From DASQFI01 sp963780895 (GTDB lineage: Bacteria > Acidobacteriota > Vicinamibacteria > Vicinamibacterales > SCN-69-37): a stretch of 64,000 nucleotides of DNA. Location: NCBI GenBank assembly GCA_963780895.1, contig CAWAEG010000001.1, forward strand, positions 124,001 through 188,000, given 5' to 3'. The translations under genes were made by a program, and so were the position numbers. This document shows, piece by piece, positions 35,509-44,027 of the stretch (its first letter is position 1; each line of letters opens with the position of its first letter). The notes beneath the pieces were generated by a model. It did no database searches, was not told the origin of the DNA, and saw only the letters and a list, made by a program, of their open reading frames with translations.

Positions 35509-37272
35509 CTACTTCGGCATCGCCGGCGGCACCCGCCGCTTCGTGGCTTGCTCGAATGCGTACGCGATTTCGATGAGCTTTGGCTCGCTGCACGCGAGCC
35601 CGACGAAGGCGGCGCTGTACGGCGAAGGCTTCGGTTCGAATCCGGCGGGATACGGATTGCCTCCCCCACCGCCGCCCCCTGACGGAACGACACCCAGCGG
35701 CACGACGATTTCGGGATAGCCGGGGCGCGCGGCCAGGTTCGAGATCTGCCAGCCCGGAAACATGAGCGCGTCGAGACGGTTGGCCTCCATCGCGGCCTTG
35801 ATCCCTCGATCGCCGGCAAGCGCGATGTCGCGGGCGCGATCGGCCTCGTATCGCGGACGATCCTGCGCCAGGTCGAGCTCATCCGAGATGTCGAGGTTGC
35901 TCTGCCCATACCGGATCGCGTTCGCCCGCGCGTGCGCCTGGTTGAACGCGCGCAGCTCGGCCAGCGTCTTGACGGGCGCGGCGGCGCCAAGAGTCGCCAG
36001 ATACGCGTTGAAGTCGCGCTTCATGCCGTACTTGAGCACGACCGAGCAGCTTGTGTCCTTGCCCTTCGCGTTTTCCGTGCCCGAACAGATCGGAATCAGC
36101 GTCGGGTTCTTCTGGGGATCCGGATCGAGCACGCTTGGGAGGTTCGCAGGGTCGACGACAATGGCGCCAGCTCGCTTCAGGACGTCGATCGCTTCGGCCA
36201 TCAGTCTGGCTTGAGCGTCGTTCAGTCCGCCGCGCCCGCCTCCGCGCCCTCCGCGGCCCTCGACCGGCGGCGCCGCGTCGGCCGATTCGCCTGGAACCGG
36301 CAGTCGATCGTAATAAAACGCTCGCGGGATCCCGATGCGTGCGCCACGAAGGCCGTCCGGTCTCAAGAATTTCGTGTAGTCGCGTCCCGGCGGCGCTGAG
36401 CAACGCTCTGTCGCCGGATCGTTCGGATCGGGCGCCGCGCTTTCGAGCGCGCCGAGCAGGATAGCGGCATCGGTGACCGTGCGCGTCATCGGGCCCGCGG
36501 TGTCCTGGTCGGCGGTGATCGGCATGATCCCGTATCGGCTGATCCGGCCGGTCGTCGGCCTGATGCCGACGAGCATCGTGAGCATCGCCGGATTCACGAT
36601 GGAGCCGGCGGTGTCGGTGCCGACATTCGCGGCCCAGAGATTCGCCGCCGTGCCCGCACCCGAGCTCGATCCTCCCGTGCTCAGTACCGGCCGGCCGTCG
36701 CTGTTCTGCCGCGGGTCGGGACGCGGGTCATACGGGTTGAACGCAAACCCGCCGACGGCGCTGTAGTTGCCGGGCATCGGCGTGGGCGCGCCCGCCACCC
36801 AGTTGGCCAGCTCGGTCAGCACGGTCTTGGCGATGATGACGGCGCCGGCCTCGCGCAGATTCTTCGTGAGCGTCGCGTCGTAGGGCGGCACGAAGTTCGC
36901 GAATGCGAGCGCGCCGCCGGTCGTGACCATGTCCACGGTGTGGATGTTGTCCTTGAGCGCGATGGGAATGCCGTGGAGCGGTCCGCGGACCCGGCCCTTC
37001 GCGCGCTCGGCATCGCGCGCGTCGGCGTCTTCCAGCGCGCGCGGATTGATCGCAATCGCCGAATTGATCCGCTTCTCGTAGACCGCGATGCGTGTCAGGT
37101 ACTGCGTCACCAGCTCGCGCGACGGCACCCGTCGCTGCGTCATGGCGCGCTGCATCTCCGGGATCGTCGCTTCCACGACCGAGAAGGGCGACGGGCGCGT
37201 GGCGGGCGTCTGCGCCACGGGAAAGACCCCCCATGTCAGCAACGCGACAAGCGTCAGACGGCGCATCGTCAT
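35509..37272 (-). CDS. Secreted amidase-signature family enzyme
   Basis: 587 residues from the ATG at 37270-37272 (an ORF start at 37401 would hide the signal peptide RRLTLVALLTWGVFPVAQ). The amidase signature is complete: Lys107 in IALKDNIHT, cis-Ser region STGGSSSGAG (~200-205), and nucleophile Ser ~224 in GTDTAGSIVNPA. A Gly/Arg-rich insert (GGRGGRGGGRGG, ~370) interrupts the domain. The enzyme hydrolyses an amide bond outside the cytoplasm; the substrate is not predictable. Repeats with aacttcgaac units flank the gene on both sides. Confidence 0.9.
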   Translation of the reverse strand: MTMRRLTLVALLTWGVFPVAQTPATRPSPFSVVEATIPEMQRAMTQRRVPSRELVTQYLTRIAVYEKRINSAIAINPRALEDADARDAERAKGRVRGPLHGIPIALKDNIHTVDMVTTGGALAFANFVPPYDATLTKNLREAGAVIIAKTVLTELANWVAGAPTPMPGNYSAVGGFAFNPYDPRPDPRQNSDGRPVLSTGGSSSGAGTAANLWAANVGTDTAGSIVNPAMLTMLVGIRPTTGRISRYGIMPITADQDTAGPMTRTVTDAAILLGALESAAPDPNDPATERCSAPPGRDYTKFLRPDGLRGARIGIPRAFYYDRLPVPGESADAAPPVEGRGGRGGGRGGLNDAQARLMAEAIDVLKRAGAIVVDPANLPSVLDPDPQKNPTLIPICSGTENAKGKDTSCSVVLKYGMKRDFNAYLATLGAAAPVKTLAELRAFNQAHARANAIRYGQSNLDISDELDLAQDRPRYEADRARDIALAGDRGIKAAMEANRLDALMFPGWQISNLAARPGYPEIVVPLGVVPSGGGGGGGNPYPAGFEPKPSPYSAAFVGLACSEPKLIEIAYAFEQATKRRVPPAMPK

Positions 37273-37366
37273 CGGTTGACTCCTGTCAGCTTGCCGAAAA
37301 AGCCGGCCAACCTGAACTTGGAACTTCGAACTTCGGATCACGGCGAGGACGCCGTCTAACGGCACG

Positions 37367-38350
37367 CTACTGGCCGCCGCGAACGGGATCTCCGGCCACA
37401 CCTGCCTTGGTGATCACCACGGGAAGGATGAACCCCTTCTCGTCGAAACGAAGCTCGTCGATGCACACGACCCGATGATTGCGGTCGGTCTCGCCGAGCG
37501 GCCGGCGGTGATAGACGATGTAGTACTTGCCGGACTTCGGGCTCTGCAAGACGGAGTGATGGCCGGCCCCGGTCGCCACTGACGGATCCTGCTGCAGGAT
37601 TCGTCCAACACGCTCGAACGGCCCGAACGGCGACGCGCCGATCGCGTACGCCACGGCGTAATTCGGACCCGTCCAGCCGCCTTCGGACCACATGAAGTAG
37701 TACTTGCCGTCCTTCTGCAGCATGAACGCGCCCTCGACGTACCCCTGTGGCGTGATTTCCTTGAAGGTCGTCCCATCCGGAAACGGCACGAATCCGGTGA
37801 AGTCGGCGTTCAGCCTGGCGATGTTGCAGTGCCGCCAGCCGCCGTACACGATGTAGTAAGACCCGTCTCGATCCTTGAAGACGAATTGATCGATCGGCTG
37901 CGCGCCGTTGTGGAACCGATCGATCAGGGGCTTGCCGAGGTGGTCTTCGAACGGTCCCTGCGGTTGGCGAGCACGGGCGACGCCAATCCCGCCCAGTTGC
38001 TGATCGTTCTGAATGTCGTTGGCGCCATAGAACAGGTAGTACCAGCCATCTTTCTCCACGATCGACGGCGCCCACATGGCGCGCCGGGCCCATTTGACGT
38101 TCACACTGTCCAGAATGCGCGCGTGCTTTTCCCAGGTAATGAGGTCTGTCGACGAGAACGCGTCCATGAACAGCTGCTGATCGTAGGGCGCCGAATACGT
38201 CGGATAAACCCAGTACTGGTTGTCGAAGACATGGGCTTCCGGATCCGCATACCAGCCAGGCAGGATCGGATTCCCCGAACGGCCGGACTGCGACGAGGCA
38301 CTCGCTGAGAGGACCGTCAGGCTGACGAGTAACAGGAGTTGTGTCTTCAT
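37367..38350 (-). CDS. Secreted glycoside hydrolase family 43-like enzyme
   Basis: 327 residues with signal peptide QLLLLVSLTVLSASASS. The five-bladed propeller landmarks are PILPGWYADPEAHVF (catalytic base Asp), GAQPIDQFVFKDRDG (pKa-modulating Asp) and QGYVEGAFMLQKDGKYYFMW (acid Glu). The rest shows repeated strand patterns such as YYLFYGA, YYIVYGG and YYIVYHR. GH43 enzymes cleave arabinose- or xylose-containing polysaccharides. It is 94 bp downstream of the amidase start on the same strand, so co-transcription is possible. Confidence 0.88.
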   Translation of the reverse strand: MKTQLLLLVSLTVLSASASSQSGRSGNPILPGWYADPEAHVFDNQYWVYPTYSAPYDQQLFMDAFSSTDLITWEKHARILDSVNVKWARRAMWAPSIVEKDGWYYLFYGANDIQNDQQLGGIGVARARQPQGPFEDHLGKPLIDRFHNGAQPIDQFVFKDRDGSYYIVYGGWRHCNIARLNADFTGFVPFPDGTTFKEITPQGYVEGAFMLQKDGKYYFMWSEGGWTGPNYAVAYAIGASPFGPFERVGRILQQDPSVATGAGHHSVLQSPKSGKYYIVYHRRPLGETDRNHRVVCIDELRFDEKGFILPVVITKAGVAGDPVRGGQ

Positions 38351-38449
38351 TTATTAATGCTCGCGGGGCCCCACCCCCGCTCGCGCGCGCTGCGACGCTC
38401 GCAGACTCGCTGTCCTCGCGCGGGCCGCGGGCGCTGCCTCATTGCCCCA

Positions 38450-39250
38450 TTAACTGTTGTCTCCGTCCAGCAATCCGCCCAGCCCGCGCAGCAGCGACCC
38501 CTCTTCCTTGCCGCCGCGTGCGATCCCCGGCACCGCCGAGACGATGCGATTCGCGAGCCGGCTGAGTGGGAGCGACTGCAGCCACACTCGACCGGGCCCG
38601 CGGAGCGTCGCGAAGAACAGACCCTCGCCGCCGAAGAGAGCCGTCTTGATCTTTCCGACGAATTCGATGTCGTAGCTCACCGACGGCTGGAGTGCGACGA
38701 TGCATCCGGTATCGACGCGAATCAGCTCGTTCGGCGCGAGCGTCCGTTCCTGCAGCATGCCGCCGGCGTGCACGAACGCCCACCCGTCGCCCTGCAGGCG
38801 CTGCATGATGAACCCTTCGCCGCCGAAGAGGCCCACGCCGATCTTCTTTTGAAAAGCGATGCCGATACTGACGCCCTTCGCGGCCGCGAGGAACGAATCC
38901 TTCTGCGCGATCAGTTCGCCGCCGAGCTCGGAGAGATGGAGCGCCACGATCCGGCCCGGATACGGCGCGCCGAAGGCGACCCGCCGCTTCTGGGAGCTGC
39001 GATTCAGGAACACCGTCATGAACAGCGACTCACCGGTGAGCAGCCGCTTGCCGGCGCCCATCAGCGCGCCCATGAATCCGGTCTGTTTCTGGCTGCCGTC
39101 GCCGAACACCGTCTCCATCTCGATGCCATCTTCCATGAACATCATGCTGCCGGCTTCGGCGACCGTCGCTTCGTTCGGATCGAGCTCGACTTCGACGAAC
39201 TGCAGGTCCTCACCAATGATGCGGTACTCGATTTCGTGCATGTCGGGCAT
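38450..39250 (-). CDS. TIGR00266 / AIM24 family protein
   Basis: 266 residues; agagga precedes the ATG. Family features: EYRIIGEDLQFVEVELDPNE, TVAEAGSMMFMEDGIEMET, GESLFMTVFLN, GMLQERTLAPNELIRVDTGC and IKTALFGGEGLFFATLRGPG. These beta-rich trimeric proteins have no fixed function in bacteria. It is 99 bp upstream of the GH43 gene on the same strand. Confidence 0.9.
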   Translation of the reverse strand: MPDMHEIEYRIIGEDLQFVEVELDPNEATVAEAGSMMFMEDGIEMETVFGDGSQKQTGFMGALMGAGKRLLTGESLFMTVFLNRSSQKRRVAFGAPYPGRIVALHLSELGGELIAQKDSFLAAAKGVSIGIAFQKKIGVGLFGGEGFIMQRLQGDGWAFVHAGGMLQERTLAPNELIRVDTGCIVALQPSVSYDIEFVGKIKTALFGGEGLFFATLRGPGRVWLQSLPLSRLANRIVSAVPGIARGGKEEGSLLRGLGGLLDGDNS

Positions 39251-39404
39251 GTGGGTCCTCTTGGTCGCGTAACCATGCCTTATGGATCACGGTTTTGACA
39301 AGACTCGACGGTTTAGCCGTCGCCCACTTTCCACGGAATTCTCATGGAATCCACAGGATCTCCGCATCGGCTGACTTCTATCCTCAGCCGCCATGGAGGT
39401 TCGT

Positions 39405-40691
39405 ATGGCGAACGAGAAACACTTCAGTTCGGGATCGAGAGCCGCACGGTTTCGGCGAGCGTGGCTCGCGACGGCGGTCCTGGTCGTGAGTTGTGCCATG
39501 ACGCCGCGGGCGGTGGTGGTCGGCGACGCCGTCATGGAATGGAATCAGATCGCCCTCAATGCGACCGTGACCGCGGGGCAGGGTCCGCTCCCTCAAGCGC
39601 GCAGCATGACCATCGTGCAGGTCGCGGTGCACGACGCGGTGAACGCCATTACTCGAAAACACCGCACCTACCTCTCGCACGGCCCATCCGCGCCTGGCGC
39701 CTCGACGGAGGCCGCCGCGATTGCGGCGGCGCACCGGGCGCTGGTCGGTCTGTTCCAAACGCCAACGCAAACGCAGGCGCTCGACTCCGCGCGGGTCGCG
39801 TCGCTCCTGGCTCGCGGATTGACCGAAGCCGATCCCGGGATCGCCATTGGTGAAAACGCCGCCGCGGCCATCCTCGCCGCCCGGCTGAACGACGGCGCTT
39901 CGCTCGCGCAGTTCACGTACACCCCGCCCGGGGTCGGCACGGCCGGTGTCTGGACGCCGCCGGCCGCGCCCGCCGCCGCGCTGCTGCCTGGCTGGAGCTC
40001 GGTGACGCCGTGGGTGCTCCACAACGGGTCGCAGTTCCGCCCCGCGGGACCGCCCTCGCTCAACAGCGCCCGCTACACGCGCGACTACGACGAAGTGAAG
40101 GCACTCGGATCGCTCAGCAGTACCCAGAGGACAACCGAACAGACGGAAATCGCCCGGTTCTGGCTCGCCACGCCGTCGGCCATCTGGAACCACGTCGCGC
40201 GGCAGATCATCGACGCTCGCGGGCTGGATGCGTCGGACACGGCCCGGGCGCTGGCGCTGATGTATCTCGCGGCCGCCGACGCCTCGATCGTGTGTTGGGA
40301 TGTGAAGTACACGAACAATTTCTGGCGGCCGATCCAGGCGATCAGGAACGGCCATTTGGACGGTAACGACCGGACAGCGGGCGATACGGGCTGGCAGTCA
40401 CTCTTTCCGACACCGCCGCACCCCGAGTACGTCTCGGGTCATTCCACCAACAGCGGCGCCATGGGCGCGATGCTCGGTCTGGTCTTCGGCGACGACCCCG
40501 GTGTGCCCATCGTCGCGATCAGCCCGACGAACGCGGGTTTTCCACGCACGTGGGCGAGCTTCAGTGAAGGGATCGCGGAAGTGATCGACGCGCGCATCTA
40601 TGCGGGCATCCACTACCGGACCTCAGACGAGGTCGGCGCACGGGTAGGCGGGCAGGTGGCGCGCTTCGTTTTCACGCACTCGCTGCGCTGA
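39405..40691 (+). CDS. Vanadium-dependent haloperoxidase / PAP2-type phosphatase homologue
   Basis: 428 residues from the ATG at 39405, supported by ggagg just upstream. After a hydrophobic signal ending LVVSC (a possible lipobox), the helical PAP2/VHPO fold follows. Vanadate/phosphate-site residues are visible: Lys-Arg region KYTNNFWRPIQAI, PPHPEYVSGHSTNSGA (Ser-Gly-His) and ARIYAGIHYRTSDEVGARVG (Arg, His). Early HDAVNAI matches the bacterial VHPO family. It may be an exported haloperoxidase or acid phosphatase; these cannot be told apart from sequence. Confidence 0.88.
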   Translation: MANEKHFSSGSRAARFRRAWLATAVLVVSCAMTPRAVVVGDAVMEWNQIALNATVTAGQGPLPQARSMTIVQVAVHDAVNAITRKHRTYLSHGPSAPGASTEAAAIAAAHRALVGLFQTPTQTQALDSARVASLLARGLTEADPGIAIGENAAAAILAARLNDGASLAQFTYTPPGVGTAGVWTPPAAPAAALLPGWSSVTPWVLHNGSQFRPAGPPSLNSARYTRDYDEVKALGSLSSTQRTTEQTEIARFWLATPSAIWNHVARQIIDARGLDASDTARALALMYLAAADASIVCWDVKYTNNFWRPIQAIRNGHLDGNDRTAGDTGWQSLFPTPPHPEYVSGHSTNSGAMGAMLGLVFGDDPGVPIVAISPTNAGFPRTWASFSEGIAEVIDARIYAGIHYRTSDEVGARVGGQVARFVFTHSLR

Positions 40692-40777
40692 CGAGCTAAT
40701 GCGCGGACCGCGCCGCAGGACGGTCGCCAGGCAGCGGACTCCTCCGCGGCCTGGCGGCCAGATTACAATGCGAACCC

Positions 40778-41452
40778 GTGTCGTACCGCTTCGGTAACTT
40801 CACTCTCGACTACGACACACGGCAGCTCCTCGGCGGCGGCGAGGAGATCCATCTCTCGCCAAAAGCGTTCGAGCTGTTGACGATCCTGATCGTCAACAGG
40901 CCGCGCGCGGTGTCGAAAGCCGAACTGCAGGAGCGTCTGTGGCCGTCGACGTTCGTCGAAGAGACGAATCTCGCCGGCCTGGTCGCCGAGATCAGGCGAG
41001 CACTGGGTGATTCTGCGACGAAGCCCGACTATGTGAGAACGGTCTACCGGTTCGGCTACCGGTTTGTTGGTGACGTCATCGAGGCGGCCGCCTCGCCAAG
41101 TCCCGATCGGTCTGAACACAGGCTCCTGATCACACTCGACAATCGCCAGACCGTGCTTCTCGAAGGCGCGAACGTGATCGGCCGCGCGCCGGACGCGGCG
41201 GTCCAGTGCGAGGCCGTCGGCGTCTCCCGTCACCATGCGCGCATCGTCGTTGCCAACGGCGAAGCGACACTCGAAGATCTGGGCAGCAAGAACGGCACGT
41301 ACCTTCAGCAGACACGCATCACGTCAGCCCGCCTTTCCGACGGTGACGAGATTCGACTCGGCACCGTCACGTTGACGTTCCGAATCGAGGCACCGTTGAA
41401 ACCGACCGAAACGCTGACCACGGATTCGAGCGGCCCGCTCAACAAGTCCTAA
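40778..41452 (+). CDS. Winged-helix (OmpR-type) plus FHA domain regulator
   Basis: 224 residues from a GTG. Residues ~1-100 form a Trans_reg_C DNA-binding domain (FGNFTLDYDTRQLL, LSPKAFELLTILIVNRPRAV, LQERLWPSTFVEETNLAGLV, YVRTVYRFGYRFVGDV). Residues ~115-205 form an FHA domain with phosphothreonine-binding residues Arg in VIGRAP, SRHHARI and GSKNGTYL. There is no receiver domain, so DNA binding is probably tuned by a Ser/Thr-phosphorylated partner, as for EmbR-like proteins. A Ser/Thr kinase is encoded at 59528-62164. It lies 40 bp upstream of the nuclease-helicase. Confidence 0.92.
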   Translation: MSYRFGNFTLDYDTRQLLGGGEEIHLSPKAFELLTILIVNRPRAVSKAELQERLWPSTFVEETNLAGLVAEIRRALGDSATKPDYVRTVYRFGYRFVGDVIEAAASPSPDRSEHRLLITLDNRQTVLLEGANVIGRAPDAAVQCEAVGVSRHHARIVVANGEATLEDLGSKNGTYLQQTRITSARLSDGDEIRLGTVTLTFRIEAPLKPTETLTTDSSGPLNKS

Positions 41453-41492
41453 TGAAGGCAGCGGACAGGACTGTTGCTGTATTCTGCGCGAC

Positions 41493-43460
41493 GTGGATGC
41501 CCCTGCTCGACTGCCGGCGTACTACGCGAGACCAGTCGAGAGTTTCGGGCTCAGCTCAATCAACGAAATACTCGGTGCTTTGGTCTCTGCACACGAACAT
41601 GACATCGAGAACGAGCAAAGGCGAGCCTGGGAGGATCAGATCCGGATTCTGCAATCTGCCCTAGCTGGCCTGACTGGCTTCATCATCCTTGAATTCAGTG
41701 TTCCTCGACTCGGTAGCCGCATTGATGCCGTTGTCGTCAGCGGCCCTTCGGTGTTTCCAATTGAGTTCAAGTGCGGCGAGCGCCATTTTCACCGAAGCGA
41801 CCTAGAGCAGGCCTGGGATTATGCGCTGGATCTCAAGAACTTCCACGCCGCGAGCCACGCCGCTCCGATCCTCCCGATCCTCCTCGCAACAGATGCGATC
41901 CAAGGCGATTCAGACTGGCAGCCCGCTTCCGCCGACGGGGTTCGCCCGCCTCGGCGGTGTACGGCGCGTGAGTTGTCGCTCGCTCTGAGAGAAGGAGTAG
42001 AGCTTTCGGAAGGGCCCGACCTCGATGGAAGCACCTGGGGCCAGGCTGCCTACCATCCAACACCAACGATCATCGAGGCTGCTAGGACGCTTTACGCCAA
42101 CCACTCGGTTGAGGCCATTTCCCGCCGGGATGCCGGCGCAAAGAATCTACGGGTTACGTCTGTAGGCGTAGAGGAGATCATCGAGCGTGCGCAAGCGAAT
42201 CGCGAAAAGGCGATCGTGTTTGTGACAGGCGTCCCTGGCGCCGGCAAGACGCTCGTCGGCTTAAACGTCGCCACACGTCGCCGTAATTACGGTGAGGCGC
42301 GAGCCATTTACCTCTCGGGCAACGGACCCCTTGTCGCAGTTCTGCATGAAGCGCTCACACGCGACGAGTTGAAGCGTGCAGTCATAAAAGAACGAAAAGG
42401 AGTGGTCCGCCAAAAGGTGAAAGCGTTCATTCAGAACGTTCATCACTTTCGTGACGATGGCGTTCGGACCAGCAACCCGCCTCACGAACATGTCGTGATC
42501 TTCGACGAAGCTCAACGCGCATGGAATCATCGGAAGACAGCGAACTTCATGCGGCAGAGGAAGGGGATTCAGAACTTCGCTCATTCTGAGCCTGAGTTCC
42601 TAATTTCGTACCTTGATCGACATGACACATGGGCGGTAGTCGTGTGCCTTGTCGGCGGCGGCCAGGAGATTCACGACGGCGAAGCCGGAATTGGTGAGTG
42701 GATCCAAGCACTCCAGTCGCACTTTCCCACTTGGCGGATCTATGTCTCACCAAACCTGGCGGACTCTGAATACGGTGCTGAATCGATGCTAGCGGACCTG
42801 CGCGGCGCGGTAGTTCGTGACGACCGGCTTCACCTTAACGTGTCGATGCGGTCATTCCGGTCGGAAAAAGTATCGGCCTTCGTCAAAGCGATGCTCGACT
42901 GCCATGCGTCGGAAGCGCGGCAACTCTTTCGTGAAGCGACACACCGGTACCCCATGGTGATTACGCGGGACCTGCCTGCCGCGAAGGAATGGGTGCGGAC
43001 TCGAGCGCGGGGTTCGGAGAGATTCGGGCTCATTGCCTCATCTCAGGCGGAACGGCTAAAGCCACACGCAATCGATGTCCGCGTCGACGTCGACCCGATT
43101 CATTGGTTTCTAAACGACCGGGACGACACACGCTCCAGTTTCTATCTCGAAGACGCGGCTACTGAGTTTCAGGTCCAAGGACTCGAACTGGACTGGACTT
43201 GCGTTACCTGGGATGCAGACGTTCGCCTGCAGAATGGTGAATGGCGCTATCACTCGTTTCGCGGAGATAGATGGACAACCGTTCGAAACGTTGAAAGGAA
43301 GCGATACATGCTCAACGCGTATCGCGTGCTTCTGACGCGAGCGCGCCAAGGAATGGTTGTTTTTGTGCCTCCCGGCGACGCCAACGACCCGACTCGGTTG
43401 CCAGGCTTCTACGATGAAACGTACGAGTACATTGCTGGCCTCGGCCTAGAACGAGCCTGA
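41493..43460 (+). CDS. PD-(D/E)XK nuclease fused to DUF2075 (SF1-like) helicase
   Basis: 655 residues from a GTG. N-terminal nuclease: Asp78 (GSRIDAVVV), Glu91-Phe-Lys93 (FPIEFKCGE), and a QxxxY-like Gln106...Tyr110 (LEQAWDYALDLK), so catalytic residues look intact. The ATPase has Walker A GVPGAGKT (245-252) and Walker B VVIFDEAQRAW (333-343), with C-terminal helicase motifs (QGLELDWTCVTWD, YRVLLTRARQGMVVF). DUF2075 ATPases are related to the Schlafen/UvrD-type SF1 group and are frequent in defence islands. GC is lower than its neighbours (50% and 53% in two 60-base lines counted, versus 62-73% nearby), which suggests transfer. Likely role: DNA/RNA degradation or defence (inference). Confidence 0.88.
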   Translation: MDAPARLPAYYARPVESFGLSSINEILGALVSAHEHDIENEQRRAWEDQIRILQSALAGLTGFIILEFSVPRLGSRIDAVVVSGPSVFPIEFKCGERHFHRSDLEQAWDYALDLKNFHAASHAAPILPILLATDAIQGDSDWQPASADGVRPPRRCTARELSLALREGVELSEGPDLDGSTWGQAAYHPTPTIIEAARTLYANHSVEAISRRDAGAKNLRVTSVGVEEIIERAQANREKAIVFVTGVPGAGKTLVGLNVATRRRNYGEARAIYLSGNGPLVAVLHEALTRDELKRAVIKERKGVVRQKVKAFIQNVHHFRDDGVRTSNPPHEHVVIFDEAQRAWNHRKTANFMRQRKGIQNFAHSEPEFLISYLDRHDTWAVVVCLVGGGQEIHDGEAGIGEWIQALQSHFPTWRIYVSPNLADSEYGAESMLADLRGAVVRDDRLHLNVSMRSFRSEKVSAFVKAMLDCHASEARQLFREATHRYPMVITRDLPAAKEWVRTRARGSERFGLIASSQAERLKPHAIDVRVDVDPIHWFLNDRDDTRSSFYLEDAATEFQVQGLELDWTCVTWDADVRLQNGEWRYHSFRGDRWTTVRNVERKRYMLNAYRVLLTRARQGMVVFVPPGDANDPTRLPGFYDETYEYIAGLGLERA

Positions 43461-43491
43461 GGAATCCAGGTGCGGACCACCACCGTTTTCT

Positions 43492-43736
43492 AATCCAAGC
43501 GTATGGAAGCGGTAATCGACCGTCACGCCTTCAAAGGCCGCGAGCGGGGAACCCCTTGCCGGCTTCACGCGCGTATCGTCACGCAGAAACCGAAGCACAG
43601 CGACACGCTCGGCCGGCGACTGGGTTCACGGATCGCGGCCGACTTGGGCTGACGCGAGGAGCGTGAGTACGAAACCGAGCCGGAAGGAGCGAGGATTGTC
43701 CGGGCCATTCTCCGCAGCTTTGCGGAGTGGCCCGGG
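43492..43736 (+). repeat. Tandem non-coding element, unit 1, with strong hairpin
   Basis: Starts aatccaagcgtatggaagcg and shares blocks with unit 2 (cgtcacgcc, ggccgcgagc, cgacacgct, ctccgcagctttg). It ends in a near-perfect hairpin: ccgggcca (43700-43707), ctccgca (43710-43716), loop gctt, tgcggag (43721-43727), tggcccgg (43728-43735). No T-run follows, so it is not a standard terminator. It could be a structured RNA or recombination site. Confidence 0.6.
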
Positions 43737-43749
43737 AGCGTCAGTTCGC

Positions 43750-43965
43750 AATCCGAGCGTATGAAGGCGAGGTTTCGAGCGTCACGCCCCCGGAGGCCGC
43801 GAGCCGTGAAGCCGGTCGGCGGCTCCATGAGCGGGTCGTCACGCGAAGAAATCGAAGGTTGGCGACACGCTCAGCCGGACGGCTCAGCGCGCGGAACGGA
43901 AGTACGAAACTCACGAAGCGAAGGATGGGCCGGCTACTCTCCGCAGCTTTGTGTCGTGGCCCGGG
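43750..43965 (+). repeat. Tandem non-coding element, unit 2
   Basis: Starts aatccgagcgtatgaaggcg and ends gtcgtggcccggg, parallel to unit 1 with small indels. The terminal hairpin is degenerate here (ctccgcagctttgtgtcgtgg). It lies just before the ArsR-SRPBCC promoter. Confidence 0.55.
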
Positions 43966-43991
43966 TTTGAGGTCGCACTGCAAACCGCCGG

Positions 43992-44020
43992 TTGACATGT
44001 GACCATTTGGTCACATATGC
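43992..44020 (+). promoter_or_regulatory. Promoter with perfect ArsR-type operator
   Basis: ttgaca (43992-43997) precedes, at ~17 bp, a weak -10 (atatgc). Arms atgtgacca (43997-44005) and tggtcacat (44008-44016) form a perfect 9-bp inverted repeat with a 2-bp centre, filling the spacer. Repressor binding here would directly block polymerase. Because this site lies upstream, the start codon must be the ATG at 44028, not the TTG at 43992. Confidence 0.75.
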
Positions 44021-44027
44021 TCGGTCC

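Larger units (their letters stand above)
43461..44027. other. 567-bp non-coding region with duplicated element
   Basis: No gene is supported. The region is almost filled by two diverged copies of a ~215-245 bp element (43492-43736 and 43750-43965) and the ArsR-SRPBCC promoter. Small ORFs here are incidental. Confidence 0.6.

Noticed and set aside
43700..43735. Rho-independent terminator after the nuclease-helicase
   Set aside because: The stem is strong but lies about 240 bp after the stop and has no following T-run; it belongs to the repeated element.
43492..43965. Integron attC sites or a CRISPR-like array
   Set aside because: Only two diverged ~230-bp copies; no conserved 7-bp attC core sites, integrase, spacers or cas genes.
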